Source of the DNA: Anaerolineae bacterium
GTDB taxonomy: Bacteria > Chloroflexota > Anaerolineae > Promineifilales > Promineifilaceae
NCBI GenBank assembly: GCA_023382655.1
Contig: JAHDWK010000025.1
Span: 39,101 to 103,100, forward strand
DNA length: 64,000 bases
Reading direction: 5' to 3'
In this document: positions 24,476 to 32,547 of the stretch, piece after piece
How the letters are laid out: the number at the start of each line of letters is the position of its first letter
Numbering within the stretch: the stretch's first letter is position 1
Translations under genes and position numbers: made by a program
Notes under the pieces: model-generated
Seen by the model: only the letters and a program-made list of their open reading frames with translations
Told to the model about the DNA's origin: nothing
Databases searched by the model: none

Positions 24476-25327
24476 ATGGCTAAAGCAAAAGTTGCCATTG
24501 TTGTAGACAGCACCGCCTATTTACCCCAGGAAGTGGTTGACCAATATAACCTGCATGTTGTCCCCTTGTTGGTCAACTGGGAAGGGCAAAGCCTGCGCGA
24601 CAACGTAGATATTAAACCGACCGATTTTTATGCCCGGCTCAAGACAGCCAAAGAAATGCCCACCACTTCCCAACCTTCACCCGGGGATTTTAAGGTGGCG
24701 TTTGAAAAGGCAGCGGAAACGGCCGAAGCCATCCTCTGCCTCACTATTTCCCAACCCCTCAGCGGTACGTATGCCTCCGCCATGGCCGCTCGACCGATGG
24801 TCGAAGGCATTCCCATTGAAGTGGTAGATTCCCGTTCCACCACCATGGGGCTGGGTTTTATGGCCCTGGCCGCCGCCCGCGCCGTAGAAAATGGTGCAGA
24901 CTACAAAGAGGCTGCGGATGCTGCCCGTGCCCTCATTCCTAAAATGCGGGTGGTGTTTGTGGTGGATACGTTGGAATTTTTGCATCGTGGCGGCCGTATT
25001 GGCGGCGCTTCCCGCTATATCGGCACCATGCTCTCCATCAAACCGATTCTGCATCTGGAAGATGGCAAAATTGAGCCGCTCGACCGGGTACGGACTAAAA
25101 CCAAAGCCGTTGCCCATATGCTGCAAATTATGAGCAACGAGACGGCCGGCAAAAAAACCCATGCCGCCGTCATCCATGCCGCTGCCGAAGCCGAAGCCGA
25201 CCAGATTTACGCCCGCGTCCAGGGCCAAATCGCCCCCGAATCCCTCTACCTGACGGAAATCAGCCCGGTCATCGGCACCCATACCGGCCCCGGCGCGGTG
25301 GCGGTGGTCTATTACACAGAAAATTAA
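24476..25327 (+). CDS. DegV-family (FakB-like) fatty-acid-binding protein
   Basis: 283 residues. DegV proteins bind a fatty acid and present it to a FakA kinase for phosphorylation. Visible: IVVDSTAYLPQEVV, the TSQPSPGDF segment with the conserved Thr-Ser, LSGTYASAM, VDSRSTTMGLGF, the VVDTLEFLHRGGRIG stretch, SIKPILHLEDGKIEPLDRVRTK and IGTHTGPGAVAV near the C-terminus. All hallmark positions are intact. AGGAG lies six bases before the ATG. No fakA gene is in the window. The stop is followed by an octamer array and then prfA. Confidence 0.93.
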   Translation: MAKAKVAIVVDSTAYLPQEVVDQYNLHVVPLLVNWEGQSLRDNVDIKPTDFYARLKTAKEMPTTSQPSPGDFKVAFEKAAETAEAILCLTISQPLSGTYASAMAARPMVEGIPIEVVDSRSTTMGLGFMALAAARAVENGADYKEAADAARALIPKMRVVFVVDTLEFLHRGGRIGGASRYIGTMLSIKPILHLEDGKIEPLDRVRTKTKAVAHMLQIMSNETAGKKTHAAVIHAAAEAEADQIYARVQGQIAPESLYLTEISPVIGTHTGPGAVAVVYYTEN

Positions 25328-25389
25328 AATGAGAGATTAGGAGATTGAGCAATCTCTCAATCTCTTAATCTCTTGATCTCTCAATCTCA
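25325..25389 (+). repeat. Array with complementary arm between degV-like gene and prfA
   Basis: The stop TAA (25325-25327) is followed by AATGAGAGAT, TAGGAGAT and TGAG, then the complementary units CAATCTCT, CAATCTCT, TAATCTCT and so on. It belongs to the same sequence type as 15655-15731. The array runs up to the prfA start. Confidence 0.8.
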
Positions 25390-25394
25390 ACTAT

Positions 25395-26465
25395 ATGTTA
25401 GACAAAATCAAAAAGGTAGTCGCCCGGTATGAAGAGATTGACCGGCAAATGACCGACCCTCTCATCCTGGGCGACCACGTCAAATTAACCGAATTAGCGC
25501 AAGAACGCGCCGAAATGGAGACGCTGGTCAATGTGTACCACACCCATGAACAGGTCACCCAAGAATTGGCCGAAGCCAGAGAAATGGTCGAATTGGCCGA
25601 AGATCCGGAAATGCGCGTCATGGCCGAAGAAGAGATTGAGCAGTTGACAGCCCGGCATGAAGAGCTAGAAGCGGCCATGCTTAAGTTACTCATCCCCAAA
25701 GACCCCCGTGATGACAAAAACGTCTTTATCGAAATTCGCGCCGGCACCGGCGGTGACGAAGCCGCCATCTTCGCCGCCGACTTGCTGCGCATGTATACCC
25801 GCTATGCCGAAAACCAGAGCTGGAAAACCCAAATTGTAGATGAAAACCGCATTGGTGTGGGCGGTTACAAAGAAGTGATCCTCTCCGTCAAGGGCAAAGG
25901 AGCTTATTCCCGCCTCAAATTTGAAAGCGGCGTACACCGGGTGCAGCGTGTGCCCGTCACCGAATCGCAGGGGCGCATCCACACCAGCGCCGCCACCGTG
26001 GCTGTCATGCCCGAACTGGAAGCGGTAGACATCACCCTGGATGAACGTGACCTGGAGATTACGGCTACCTTCTCCGCCGGACCGGGGGGGCAGCACATGC
26101 AAAAGAACCAGACGGCCGCCCGCATTGTGCATAAACCCACCGGCATGATGGTTAAGATTCAGTCCGAACGCAGCCTGACCCAAAACAAACAGTTGGGTAT
26201 GGCCATTATTCAGGCGCGATTGCAGGAGATGGAGGAGGAGAAGCAGCACACGGCCGTAGCCGCCGACCGTAAATCACAAGTAGGCTCCGGCGATCGCAGT
26301 GAGAAAATCCGCACCTACAACTACCCGCAATCTCGCGTCACCGACCACCGCGTTGGTTTTACCAGCTACAACTTGCCCGTCGTCATGGATGGCGACCTTG
26401 ACCCCTTTATTGACGCCCTCACCGTTGCCGACGAAGCGGAGAAGTTGGCGGCTGTTGAAAGGTAA
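25395..26465 (+). CDS. prfA: Peptide chain release factor 1
   Basis: 356 residues. Terminates translation at UAA and UAG. The RF1-type segment RIHTSAATVAVMPE is present, and the catalytic GGQ is in SAGPGGQHMQKNQTAARI. C-terminal RF1 sequences KIRTYNYPQSRVTDHRVGF and GDLDPFIDAL are intact. GGQ is normally methylated by PrmC, whose gene is at 38066-38908 rather than adjacent. No ribosome site stands before the ATG, because the preceding array occupies that space. Initiation may depend on coupling or on a leaderless mode. The gene's own stop TAA is the first triplet of a heptamer array. Confidence 0.97.
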   Translation: MLDKIKKVVARYEEIDRQMTDPLILGDHVKLTELAQERAEMETLVNVYHTHEQVTQELAEAREMVELAEDPEMRVMAEEEIEQLTARHEELEAAMLKLLIPKDPRDDKNVFIEIRAGTGGDEAAIFAADLLRMYTRYAENQSWKTQIVDENRIGVGGYKEVILSVKGKGAYSRLKFESGVHRVQRVPVTESQGRIHTSAATVAVMPELEAVDITLDERDLEITATFSAGPGGQHMQKNQTAARIVHKPTGMMVKIQSERSLTQNKQLGMAIIQARLQEMEEEKQHTAVAADRKSQVGSGDRSEKIRTYNYPQSRVTDHRVGFTSYNLPVVMDGDLDPFIDALTVADEAEKLAAVER

Positions 26466-26530
26466 TCGGTAAACGGTAATCGGTGAACGGTCACGCCGAT
26501 AACCGATAACCGATAACCGATAACCGATTA
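26463..26530 (+). repeat. Stop-anchored heptamer array with complementary arm after prfA
   Basis: 7-nt units TAATCGG, TAAACGG, TAATCGG and TGAACGG, a turn (TCACGCC), then four units of GATAACC, which is complementary. The TAA of the first unit (26463-26465) is the prfA stop codon. This is the most regular array in the window. Confidence 0.9.
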
Positions 26531-26539
26531 CAGAGAGAC

Positions 26540-27004
26540 ATGAACGAACTGAAATACAAACCACGAGGCTTACACTTTGAGGAATTTGAAATCGGGCAGG
26601 AGTTAGTCACGGCCGCGCGCACTATTACCGAAGCTGATATTGTCAATTTTGCCGGGCTGTCCGGTGACTTCAACGCCATTCACACTGATGCTGTTTATGC
26701 CGCCCAGGACACTTTTGGGCAGCGGGTGGCCCATGGATTGCTGGTACAATCCATTGCTACCGGGCTGATGGTACAGTCAGGCGTGATTGAAGGGACCGTA
26801 TTAGCTTTCCGTGAACTGTCGGCCAAATTCAGTCTGCCCGTCTTCATTGGCGATACCATTCACGTGCAGGCCAGCGTCGTGGAAACGAAGGAATTTCGGC
26901 GGCTGGGCGGCGGAAACGTTACCATCAAGTACGGCGTTATAAACCATGAAGGTAAAACGGTACAGCGTGGCGACTGGATCATGCTGATTAAAAGCAAAAT
27001 GTAA
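26540..27004 (+). CDS. MaoC-like hotdog-fold dehydratase
   Basis: 154 residues. The (R)-specific enoyl-CoA hydratase motif is visible: ITEADIVNFAGLSGDFNAIHTD with the catalytic Asp-x4-His pair, then GQRVAHGLLVQSIATGL, which forms the hotdog helix. The C-terminal half contains GDTIHVQASVVETKE, typical of this family. It likely hydrates or dehydrates an acyl-CoA. The exact substrate cannot be told. It starts right after the prfA array, and its stop codon begins another array. Confidence 0.9.
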   Translation: MNELKYKPRGLHFEEFEIGQELVTAARTITEADIVNFAGLSGDFNAIHTDAVYAAQDTFGQRVAHGLLVQSIATGLMVQSGVIEGTVLAFRELSAKFSLPVFIGDTIHVQASVVETKEFRRLGGGNVTIKYGVINHEGKTVQRGDWIMLIKSKM

Positions 27005-27064
27005 TGGGGTAATTGCGTAACTGCGTAGTGGCTCAATTACCCCATTACGCAGTTACTCAATTAC
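27002..27064 (+). repeat. Stop-anchored octamer array with complementary arm after the maoC-like gene
   Basis: 8-nt units TAATGGGG, TAATTGCG and TAACTGCG followed by TAGTGGC, then the complementary CAATTACCCC and CGCAGTTAC sequences. The TAA of the first unit (27002-27004) is the stop codon. Confidence 0.88.
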
Positions 27065-27070
27065 AAAACA

Positions 27071-30000
27071 ATGAACGACGAACAAGATACGCAAGAACCG
27101 ACGATCAACCCAGAAGACGAGATACCTACCGGCAAACGGCCGTCGGCGCAACGGCCGTCGGCGCAACGGCCGTCGCCGCAACCCCCATCACCCCCTCCTC
27201 CGCCCCCTTCTCAAGAAGCAGAAACGGTCTCCCTTTTTGACCTGATGGATGCGACTGACGACCCCACCATCACTCTCAGCGGCATGGTGGATGAGGCCGC
27301 GCCAGCCACACCAACCGCACCGCCGCCACTCACCGCCCCTGAACTAACGCCCCGTGAACGGCCGCCCATGGTTGACATGGACGCCACGCAGGTCCGGCCC
27401 GATCTGGCCATACCCGGCAACCGGGCCATACCCGGCAACCGCCAGACAACGCGGACAACCCAACCACCGGCTACACAAGCCGCGCCTCCGGGACAGCCAC
27501 CCACCCGGCAGCCACCACCACCTCAACAATCGGGGCGGCCGCAGCCACAGCCCCAACCGGCACGCCAACAACCGCCACCTCAACAACCTGTGCGTCAGCC
27601 TGCCCCTGTCCGACAGCCCCCCCCTGCCCGGCAGGCCACGCCCGCAGCGCGGGTCGCCATGCCCCAGCAAGAAGTTGTCGCCCGCCCCATGCGCCGGGCA
27701 AAGCGCAATTGGGGTGGCTGCCTCGTGCGGGGACTGGTGGTGATGCTGGCCGCGTTTGTGGTGGGCTTTATGCTCCTCATTGCCGGTTCCGCCTTTGCCT
27801 ACCGCGCCATCGCTGCCGACCTGCCCGAAATCGGCGACCTGGAGGCCAAAGCCAGTAGCTTTGAAACGGCTCGCATTTACGACCGCAATGGCGTTGAACT
27901 CTCTACCCTGGTAGACCCGGAAACCGGCAACCGTATCCGGGTGCCTCTGGCCGAAATTTCGCAAGAGCTGATTGACGCCACTATTGCTATTGAAGACGCC
28001 CGCTTTTATGAAAATCCCGGCTTCGACCCCATTGGCATTACCCGCGCCATTGTGCAGGCGGCGCGGGAAGGGGAGGCAGTCTCCGGCGCCAGCACCATTA
28101 CGCAGCAGCTTGTGCGCGCTCTGGTGTTGAGCGAAGAGGAACGTTCGGAACGCACCTTGCGCCGCAAAATTCGGGAAATCATCCTGGCCGCCGAGATGTG
28201 GCAGAAGTATGAGAAAGAGACAATTTTGGAGCTGTACCTGAACGAGATTTACTACGGCAATCTGGCTTATGGCATTGAAGCAGCCGCCCAGACCTATTTC
28301 AATAAGTCGGCCAAAGATCTGACGCTGGCCGAAGCCTCGCTGCTGGCCGGGCTGCCGCAAGCGCCCGCTTTCTGGGACCCTTACACCAATCCCGAAGGAG
28401 CGCTCATCCGCCAGACGCAGGTGCTCAATCAGATGATTGCCGAGGGGTATATCACCTATGAAGAGGCGCAGGCGGCACAGAATGAAACGGCCGTCTCCAT
28501 CTACAACTTGACCCCACCTGCCGCACCTCAAGTCCGGTATCCTCACTTTGTCTACACGGTCTTGCAACAAGCCGAAGCATTATTGGGGGCGCAGTCCATC
28601 TATCGCGGCGGGCTGCGCATTTACACCACGCTGGACCCGGAAGCGCAACGGTTGGCGGAAACGGCCGTCAACGATGCCCGCACCGCCATCAACAACGCCG
28701 GGGCTAACAACGCCGCGATGGTCGTGGTGCAGCCCGCCACCGGCGAAATTCTGGCGCTGGTGGGCAGCGCCGACTTCAACAATGAGGCGATTAGCGGGCA
28801 AGTGAACATGGCCTTGGCCCCACGCCAGCCCGGTTCCAGCATCAAACCGTTGGTTTACCTGTCCGCTTTTGAACAGGGCTGGACGCCCGCCACCTTGATT
28901 TGGGATGTGCCTACTTCTTTCCCTGATGGGGCTAACCCACCCTACCAGCCCAAGAATTATGATGATGCTTTTCATGGGCCATTGCGGGTACGGCCATCGC
29001 TGGGCAATTCATACAACGTCCCGGCGGTCAAAGCATTGGAATTTGTGGGCGTGTGTAACTTCATCACCAATGTGCAAAAAGTGGGGATGGCCTCTTTGCG
29101 CGATGAAGGCTGCGCCACCGTCGGTCAACCGCAAAATTATGGTCTGGCGCTGGCCTTAGGCGGCGGCGAGATTAGCCCTTTAGAGATGGCTGGGGCGTTT
29201 GGCGCCCTGGCTAACCAGGGGCGTTTCATCCAACCCTTTGCCATCAGCCGCATTGAAAACCGACTGGGTGAAATCCAATTCCAACAGACACCGCCAGGGC
29301 CGGAAGCCCAGGTGGTGCGCCCGGAACATGCCTATTTGCTCAGTGACATTTTGTCTGACAATAATGCCCGGCAGCCAGAGTTTGGCACAAACAACGCCCT
29401 GGTGATCCCTGGACATCGGGTAGCGGCCAAGACAGGTACGTCGGGCAGCAGCCGTTTTGATGTGCGTGATAACTGGACGATTGGCTATACGCCGGAGGTG
29501 GTCACGGCCGTGTGGGTGGGCAACACCGACAACACCCCCATGGGCCAAAACGCCTCTGGCGTAGAGGTGGCCGCGCCTATCTGGAATCGTTTTATGAGCC
29601 AATACCTGGCTAACCGGACGCCGGTGGATTTCCCCCGTCCGGGCGACGTCATTGATGTGGAAATTTGTGCCGATTCCGGCGCGCGCCCCGGGGCCGGTTG
29701 TGGTAACCGTATCGTGGAGCGTTTTGCCCAAGATCAACCACCGCTGAACAGCGATGCCGACTTTTCCCAGGTCATCCTCATTGATTTGTGGACTGGTTTG
29801 CAGGCCAACGAACGATGCCCCGAATCGGTGCAAGAAGCCACATTCTTTGACATTCTGGTCAGCGGTCAACCGTCTGTGTGGGAGCGCGAGCGATTTGTAG
29901 CCCAACAATGGTTGGAGACAACGGGGCCGGGGCAGGCATGGGCGCAGGCGCGCAACATTGCCATTCCCCTGACGCTGCCGCCCAACCAGGCCTGCGACGA

Positions 30001-30565
30001 AAACACGCCCCGCCCGGAAATCACCATCGCCCAGCCAACTGAACGCGCTGAAGTCTCCGCTATCTTTGACATCGTGGGTACAGTGAAAGCGCCCAATTTT
30101 AATGGGTATCAAGTGGAATATGGTCTGGGTGAAAATCCGGGCGGTTGGGGCCTGATTCAGGAGCGGCGGCCAGACCCGGTGGAAAATGGTGTACTGGCAA
30201 CCTGGGATACGGCCAACACCAACGCCATCGGCCCGGTGACGATCCGCGTGTTGCTCTTTGGGCCGGATAATCCGTATAACCCGGAGGTGGGACCAACGGT
30301 CATTGAAAAGCGGGTGGTGGTGACGATCTTGGAGCCAACAGGTACACCAACGGCGACACCCACCGACACAGCAACGCCGACCAACACACCCACGCCGACG
30401 GAAACGCCGACCATGACAAGCACACCCACGGAAACGCCTTCACCGACGTCCACGGGCACGGCCGTACCGCCCACCGAAACACCCAGCCCACCGCCACCAA
30501 CTGAAGAACCATCACCCACACCCACCAGTGAAACCATCCCACCGGCGGAAACGGTGACGCCGTAA
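27071..30565 (+). CDS. Class A penicillin-binding protein (PBP1A type)
   Basis: 1,164 residues, anchored in the membrane. Cell-wall polymerase and cross-linker. Residues 1-210 are a long Pro/Gln/Arg-rich cytosolic part, followed by one membrane segment (VVMLAAFVVGFMLLIAGSAF). The glycosyltransferase 51 domain has AIEDARFYENPGFD (catalytic Glu; the usual His before Gly is Asn), GASTITQQLVR and LELYLNEIYYG. The transpeptidase domain has the Ser-x-x-Lys motif in PGSSIKPLVY, Ser-x-Asn in GNSYNVPA and KTGTS. It ends in Ig-like sequence and a Thr/Pro-rich tail (TPTDTATPTNTPTPTE) facing outward. The start ATG at 27071 follows an array and lacks a clear ribosome site. Confidence 0.95.
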   Translation: MNDEQDTQEPTINPEDEIPTGKRPSAQRPSAQRPSPQPPSPPPPPPSQEAETVSLFDLMDATDDPTITLSGMVDEAAPATPTAPPPLTAPELTPRERPPMVDMDATQVRPDLAIPGNRAIPGNRQTTRTTQPPATQAAPPGQPPTRQPPPPQQSGRPQPQPQPARQQPPPQQPVRQPAPVRQPPPARQATPAARVAMPQQEVVARPMRRAKRNWGGCLVRGLVVMLAAFVVGFMLLIAGSAFAYRAIAADLPEIGDLEAKASSFETARIYDRNGVELSTLVDPETGNRIRVPLAEISQELIDATIAIEDARFYENPGFDPIGITRAIVQAAREGEAVSGASTITQQLVRALVLSEEERSERTLRRKIREIILAAEMWQKYEKETILELYLNEIYYGNLAYGIEAAAQTYFNKSAKDLTLAEASLLAGLPQAPAFWDPYTNPEGALIRQTQVLNQMIAEGYITYEEAQAAQNETAVSIYNLTPPAAPQVRYPHFVYTVLQQAEALLGAQSIYRGGLRIYTTLDPEAQRLAETAVNDARTAINNAGANNAAMVVVQPATGEILALVGSADFNNEAISGQVNMALAPRQPGSSIKPLVYLSAFEQGWTPATLIWDVPTSFPDGANPPYQPKNYDDAFHGPLRVRPSLGNSYNVPAVKALEFVGVCNFITNVQKVGMASLRDEGCATVGQPQNYGLALALGGGEISPLEMAGAFGALANQGRFIQPFAISRIENRLGEIQFQQTPPGPEAQVVRPEHAYLLSDILSDNNARQPEFGTNNALVIPGHRVAAKTGTSGSSRFDVRDNWTIGYTPEVVTAVWVGNTDNTPMGQNASGVEVAAPIWNRFMSQYLANRTPVDFPRPGDVIDVEICADSGARPGAGCGNRIVERFAQDQPPLNSDADFSQVILIDLWTGLQANERCPESVQEATFFDILVSGQPSVWERERFVAQQWLETTGPGQAWAQARNIAIPLTLPPNQACDENTPRPEITIAQPTERAEVSAIFDIVGTVKAPNFNGYQVEYGLGENPGGWGLIQERRPDPVENGVLATWDTANTNAIGPVTIRVLLFGPDNPYNPEVGPTVIEKRVVVTILEPTGTPTATPTDTATPTNTPTPTETPTMTSTPTETPSPTSTGTAVPPTETPSPPPPTEEPSPTPTSETIPPAETVTP
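27136..27173 (+). repeat. Three ACGGCCGT octamers in a 15-bp tandem repeat
   Basis: Octamers start at 27136, 27151 and 27166, joined by identical spacers. They encode RPSAQ repeated in the PBP N-terminus. A second short tandem (18 bp, twice, near 27411-27446) encoding AIPGNR lies nearby. Confidence 0.9.
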
Positions 30566-30638
30566 ACTATGAGCCGAAGCCCGTAATCCGTAATCCGAAG
30601 TCCGAGTTCGGATTACGGATTACGAATCACGAATTACC
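30563..30638 (+). repeat. Heptamer array with complementary arm after the PBP gene
   Basis: After the PBP stop TAA and a 20-base spacer come units TAATCCG, TAATCCG and AAGTCCG, then the complementary arm GGATTACGGATTACG and CGAATTACC. It ends just before the HAD gene. Confidence 0.8.
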
Positions 30639-30639
30639 C

Positions 30640-31293
30640 ATGATGAAGTACACGGCCGTTATCTTTGACCGCGATGGCGTTTTGACCGATTTTGATTTAC
30701 GGGGGGCTGCTGCTTACTTTGAATCGCTGCTGCCGCTGTCCGTGCCGGATTTGGTCACGCGCTGGCAGCAATGGGGGGCGCAAGTTGGCTTTCCGGACAG
30801 TACGGCCGCAGAAGCCGTGTTCTGGCAGGGGTTTTGGCAAGGGTTGGCGGATGAGATAAACCTGCCACCCGGGGTGCAAACGCAACTACAACAGGTGGTG
30901 TATACCCGTTTTATGCGCCCCTTTCCTGAAGCTCGCGCTGCACTTCTGGCGGTGCGGCAACAGGGGCTACAAACGGGTGTTCTGTCTAATTTTGCCCTGG
31001 CAACTCTGGCCGATTCATTAACGGCCGTGGGGTTGGCCGATCTGATAGACGCAGCCTGCGCCGCTCCCGTTATTGGGGTGGCGAAACCCGATCCTGCGGC
31101 CTATCTAGCTATCTGTGACGCTTTAAATGTACGCCCGGAACAATGCCTCTTTTTTGATGATGAGCCGCTCTGTGTAGACGGAGCACGGCAGGTGGGCATG
31201 GCCGCTTATCTGGTAGACCGGCAACGCGCTGACCATGATTTAGCTGCCGGGATTGTGTGTGATCTGACGGCCGTGCCCCTTCTTCTCACTTAA
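30640..31293 (+). CDS. HAD-superfamily phosphatase
   Basis: 217 residues. Haloacid-dehalogenase fold, subfamily I. Motif I FDRDGVLTDFD carries the nucleophile Asp and the acid/base Asp. Motif II is GVLSNFAL with Ser. Motif III includes the Lys in VAKPDPAAY. Motif IV is FFDDEPLCVDGA. The helical cap lies between motifs I and II. Two ATG codons stand in tandem at 30640 and 30643, and either could be used. Substrate unknown; such enzymes usually act on small phosphorylated metabolites. Confidence 0.9.
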   Translation: MMKYTAVIFDRDGVLTDFDLRGAAAYFESLLPLSVPDLVTRWQQWGAQVGFPDSTAAEAVFWQGFWQGLADEINLPPGVQTQLQQVVYTRFMRPFPEARAALLAVRQQGLQTGVLSNFALATLADSLTAVGLADLIDAACAAPVIGVAKPDPAAYLAICDALNVRPEQCLFFDDEPLCVDGARQVGMAAYLVDRQRADHDLAAGIVCDLTAVPLLLT

Positions 31294-31406
31294 GTACTAC
31301 TCCCCTATCACCGCATTAGTACCATTATGCCGCTGAATTTCACGGCCGTAACCGCTATACTTCTCTCAACCTGAAGCTGTATCAATTTTTCACTGAGGAG
31401 TTAGCT

Positions 31407-31790
31407 GTGAAACCCACCATAATGGTTGTAGACGATGAACCCCATATTCGTGACATGTTAACATTGCTGCTAGAAATGCATGGTTTTGCCGTTTCTACAG
31501 CTATAGACGGAGCAGATGCCTGGGAAAAAATCACTCAGTGCCCCCCAGATGTCATCATTTTGGATGTGATGATGCCGGTAATGGATGGCATTACCCTCTG
31601 CCAAAAACTGCGCGCCCACCCTGAAACAACCCCTTTACCGGTCATCATGCTCAGCGGCAAGACGCAATTTGGCGCAGAAGCCGAAGGTTTGGCCGCCGGA
31701 GCCAACTATTACATGTGGAAGCCGATGAAAACAGTGGAGTTGGTGGCAAATATCCGCACGGTCTTGGAACAGGTGGGTGTACCTGCTTAA
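31407..31790 (+). CDS. Single-domain response regulator (CheY-like receiver)
   Basis: 127 residues, receiver domain only, no output domain. Acid pocket in VVDDEPHIRDM, phospho-acceptor Asp in VIILDVMMPVMDG, the switch Ser in VIMLSGK, and the conserved Lys in MWKPMKTVEL. It begins with GTG at 31407, with GAGGAG six bases upstream, which fixes the start. No histidine kinase is nearby, so the partner is unknown. It may signal by binding another protein. Confidence 0.93.
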   Translation: MKPTIMVVDDEPHIRDMLTLLLEMHGFAVSTAIDGADAWEKITQCPPDVIILDVMMPVMDGITLCQKLRAHPETTPLPVIMLSGKTQFGAEAEGLAAGANYYMWKPMKTVELVANIRTVLEQVGVPA

Positions 31791-31805
31791 AGACCATAAC
31801 TCGTA

Positions 31806-31835
31806 ATCGGTAATCGGATTACGGGTTACAAATTA
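31806..31835. repeat. Heptamer array shared by convergent response-regulator and HdeD-like genes
   Basis: On the minus strand units TAATTTG, TAACCCG and TAATCCG begin at the HdeD-like stop codon TAA (31833-31835). On the plus strand the response-regulator stop is followed after ~14 bases by TAATCGG units. The two halves are mutually complementary. Confidence 0.8.
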
Positions 31836-32411
31836 CGGGGACGCCATTTTTTTCACCTGAAAGGACAGCACAATCAGCACAATGCCGCCCACGATACCCC
31901 AAATAGCTACCGCGTATATTAGGGCTACGGCCGCCCCAAACAGATTCCCCAATACCAAAAAGCCAAAAACGATATAAAGAACACCGAGGAAAAATCCGGC
32001 CCAGGAGCGTTCCCGTTGCCCGCCTCTTTGGCGTCCGGCAAATATCGTCACCAGGCCGTTGATGAGCGCAGCGATACCCAAAATCATCACTGCCAGACTG
32101 GGCACAACCACCGTTGACCAGGCCATATTCCGCAGCACTGCCAGACCGGCAATGATAGAAATAACCCCGGCCACTACCACCCACCATTTATGCTCTTCTA
32201 CATGTCCGGCCAACGCAGCTACAATGTTGAAAATGCCGGTAATCATCCAATAAATGCCTAACAGGGCGATCAGTACCGTTAATGTTTGCTCGGTAGCCGT
32301 CAGCAACAGGACGCCAATAATCAGGGCGGCACTGCCTTGCAGAAAGAATACCCACCAGGTGGCGGCAGCGGCCTGTTTTGTTTGGGCCATTTCAGCTTGA
32401 CTCATGGTCAT
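31833..32411 (-). CDS. HdeD-family (DUF308) membrane protein
   Basis: 192 residues with six membrane segments in three repeated pairs, the DUF308 arrangement: WWVFFLQGSAALIIGVLLL, IALLGIYWMITGIFNIV, WVVVAGVISIIAGLAVL, VMILGIAALINGLV and so on. In E. coli HdeD contributes to acid resistance at high density. Here the role is unknown. AGGAGG lies nine bases before the ATG at 32411. A candidate promoter lies at 32462-32490. The stop codon begins a heptamer array. Confidence 0.9.
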   Translation of the reverse strand: MTMSQAEMAQTKQAAAATWWVFFLQGSAALIIGVLLLTATEQTLTVLIALLGIYWMITGIFNIVAALAGHVEEHKWWVVVAGVISIIAGLAVLRNMAWSTVVVPSLAVMILGIAALINGLVTIFAGRQRGGQRERSWAGFFLGVLYIVFGFLVLGNLFGAAVALIYAVAIWGIVGGIVLIVLSFQVKKMASP

Positions 32412-32461
32412 GATTTGTTTCCTCCTTTATCCATAGGGAAATAATTGACATAAACACCAGT

Positions 32462-32490
32462 ATTATAACGGCGACACGGCCGTTTTCCAA
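32462..32490 (-). promoter_or_regulatory. Candidate promoter of the HdeD-like gene with octamer in spacer
   Basis: Minus strand TTGGAA (32485-32490), 17 bases, TATAAT (32462-32467). The -10 is perfect and the -35 is partial. The spacer contains an ACGGCCGT octamer. Confidence 0.5.
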
Positions 32491-32547
32491 CTGCTCTACG
32501 TCCCTGTGCTACAATTTCGTAAACGTCTGAAAGTCACGGAGAAAAAC

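Noticed and set aside
27344..28570. 408-codon minus-strand frame opposite the PBP gene
   Set aside because: The plus-strand frame contains all PBP motifs; the antisense frame has no recognisable domain.
32445..32466. TTGACA followed by TATAAC on the plus strand as promoter of the racemase-family gene
   Set aside because: The spacer is only about 13 bases, too short for a sigma70 promoter. The minus-strand reading of the same TATAAT fits better.
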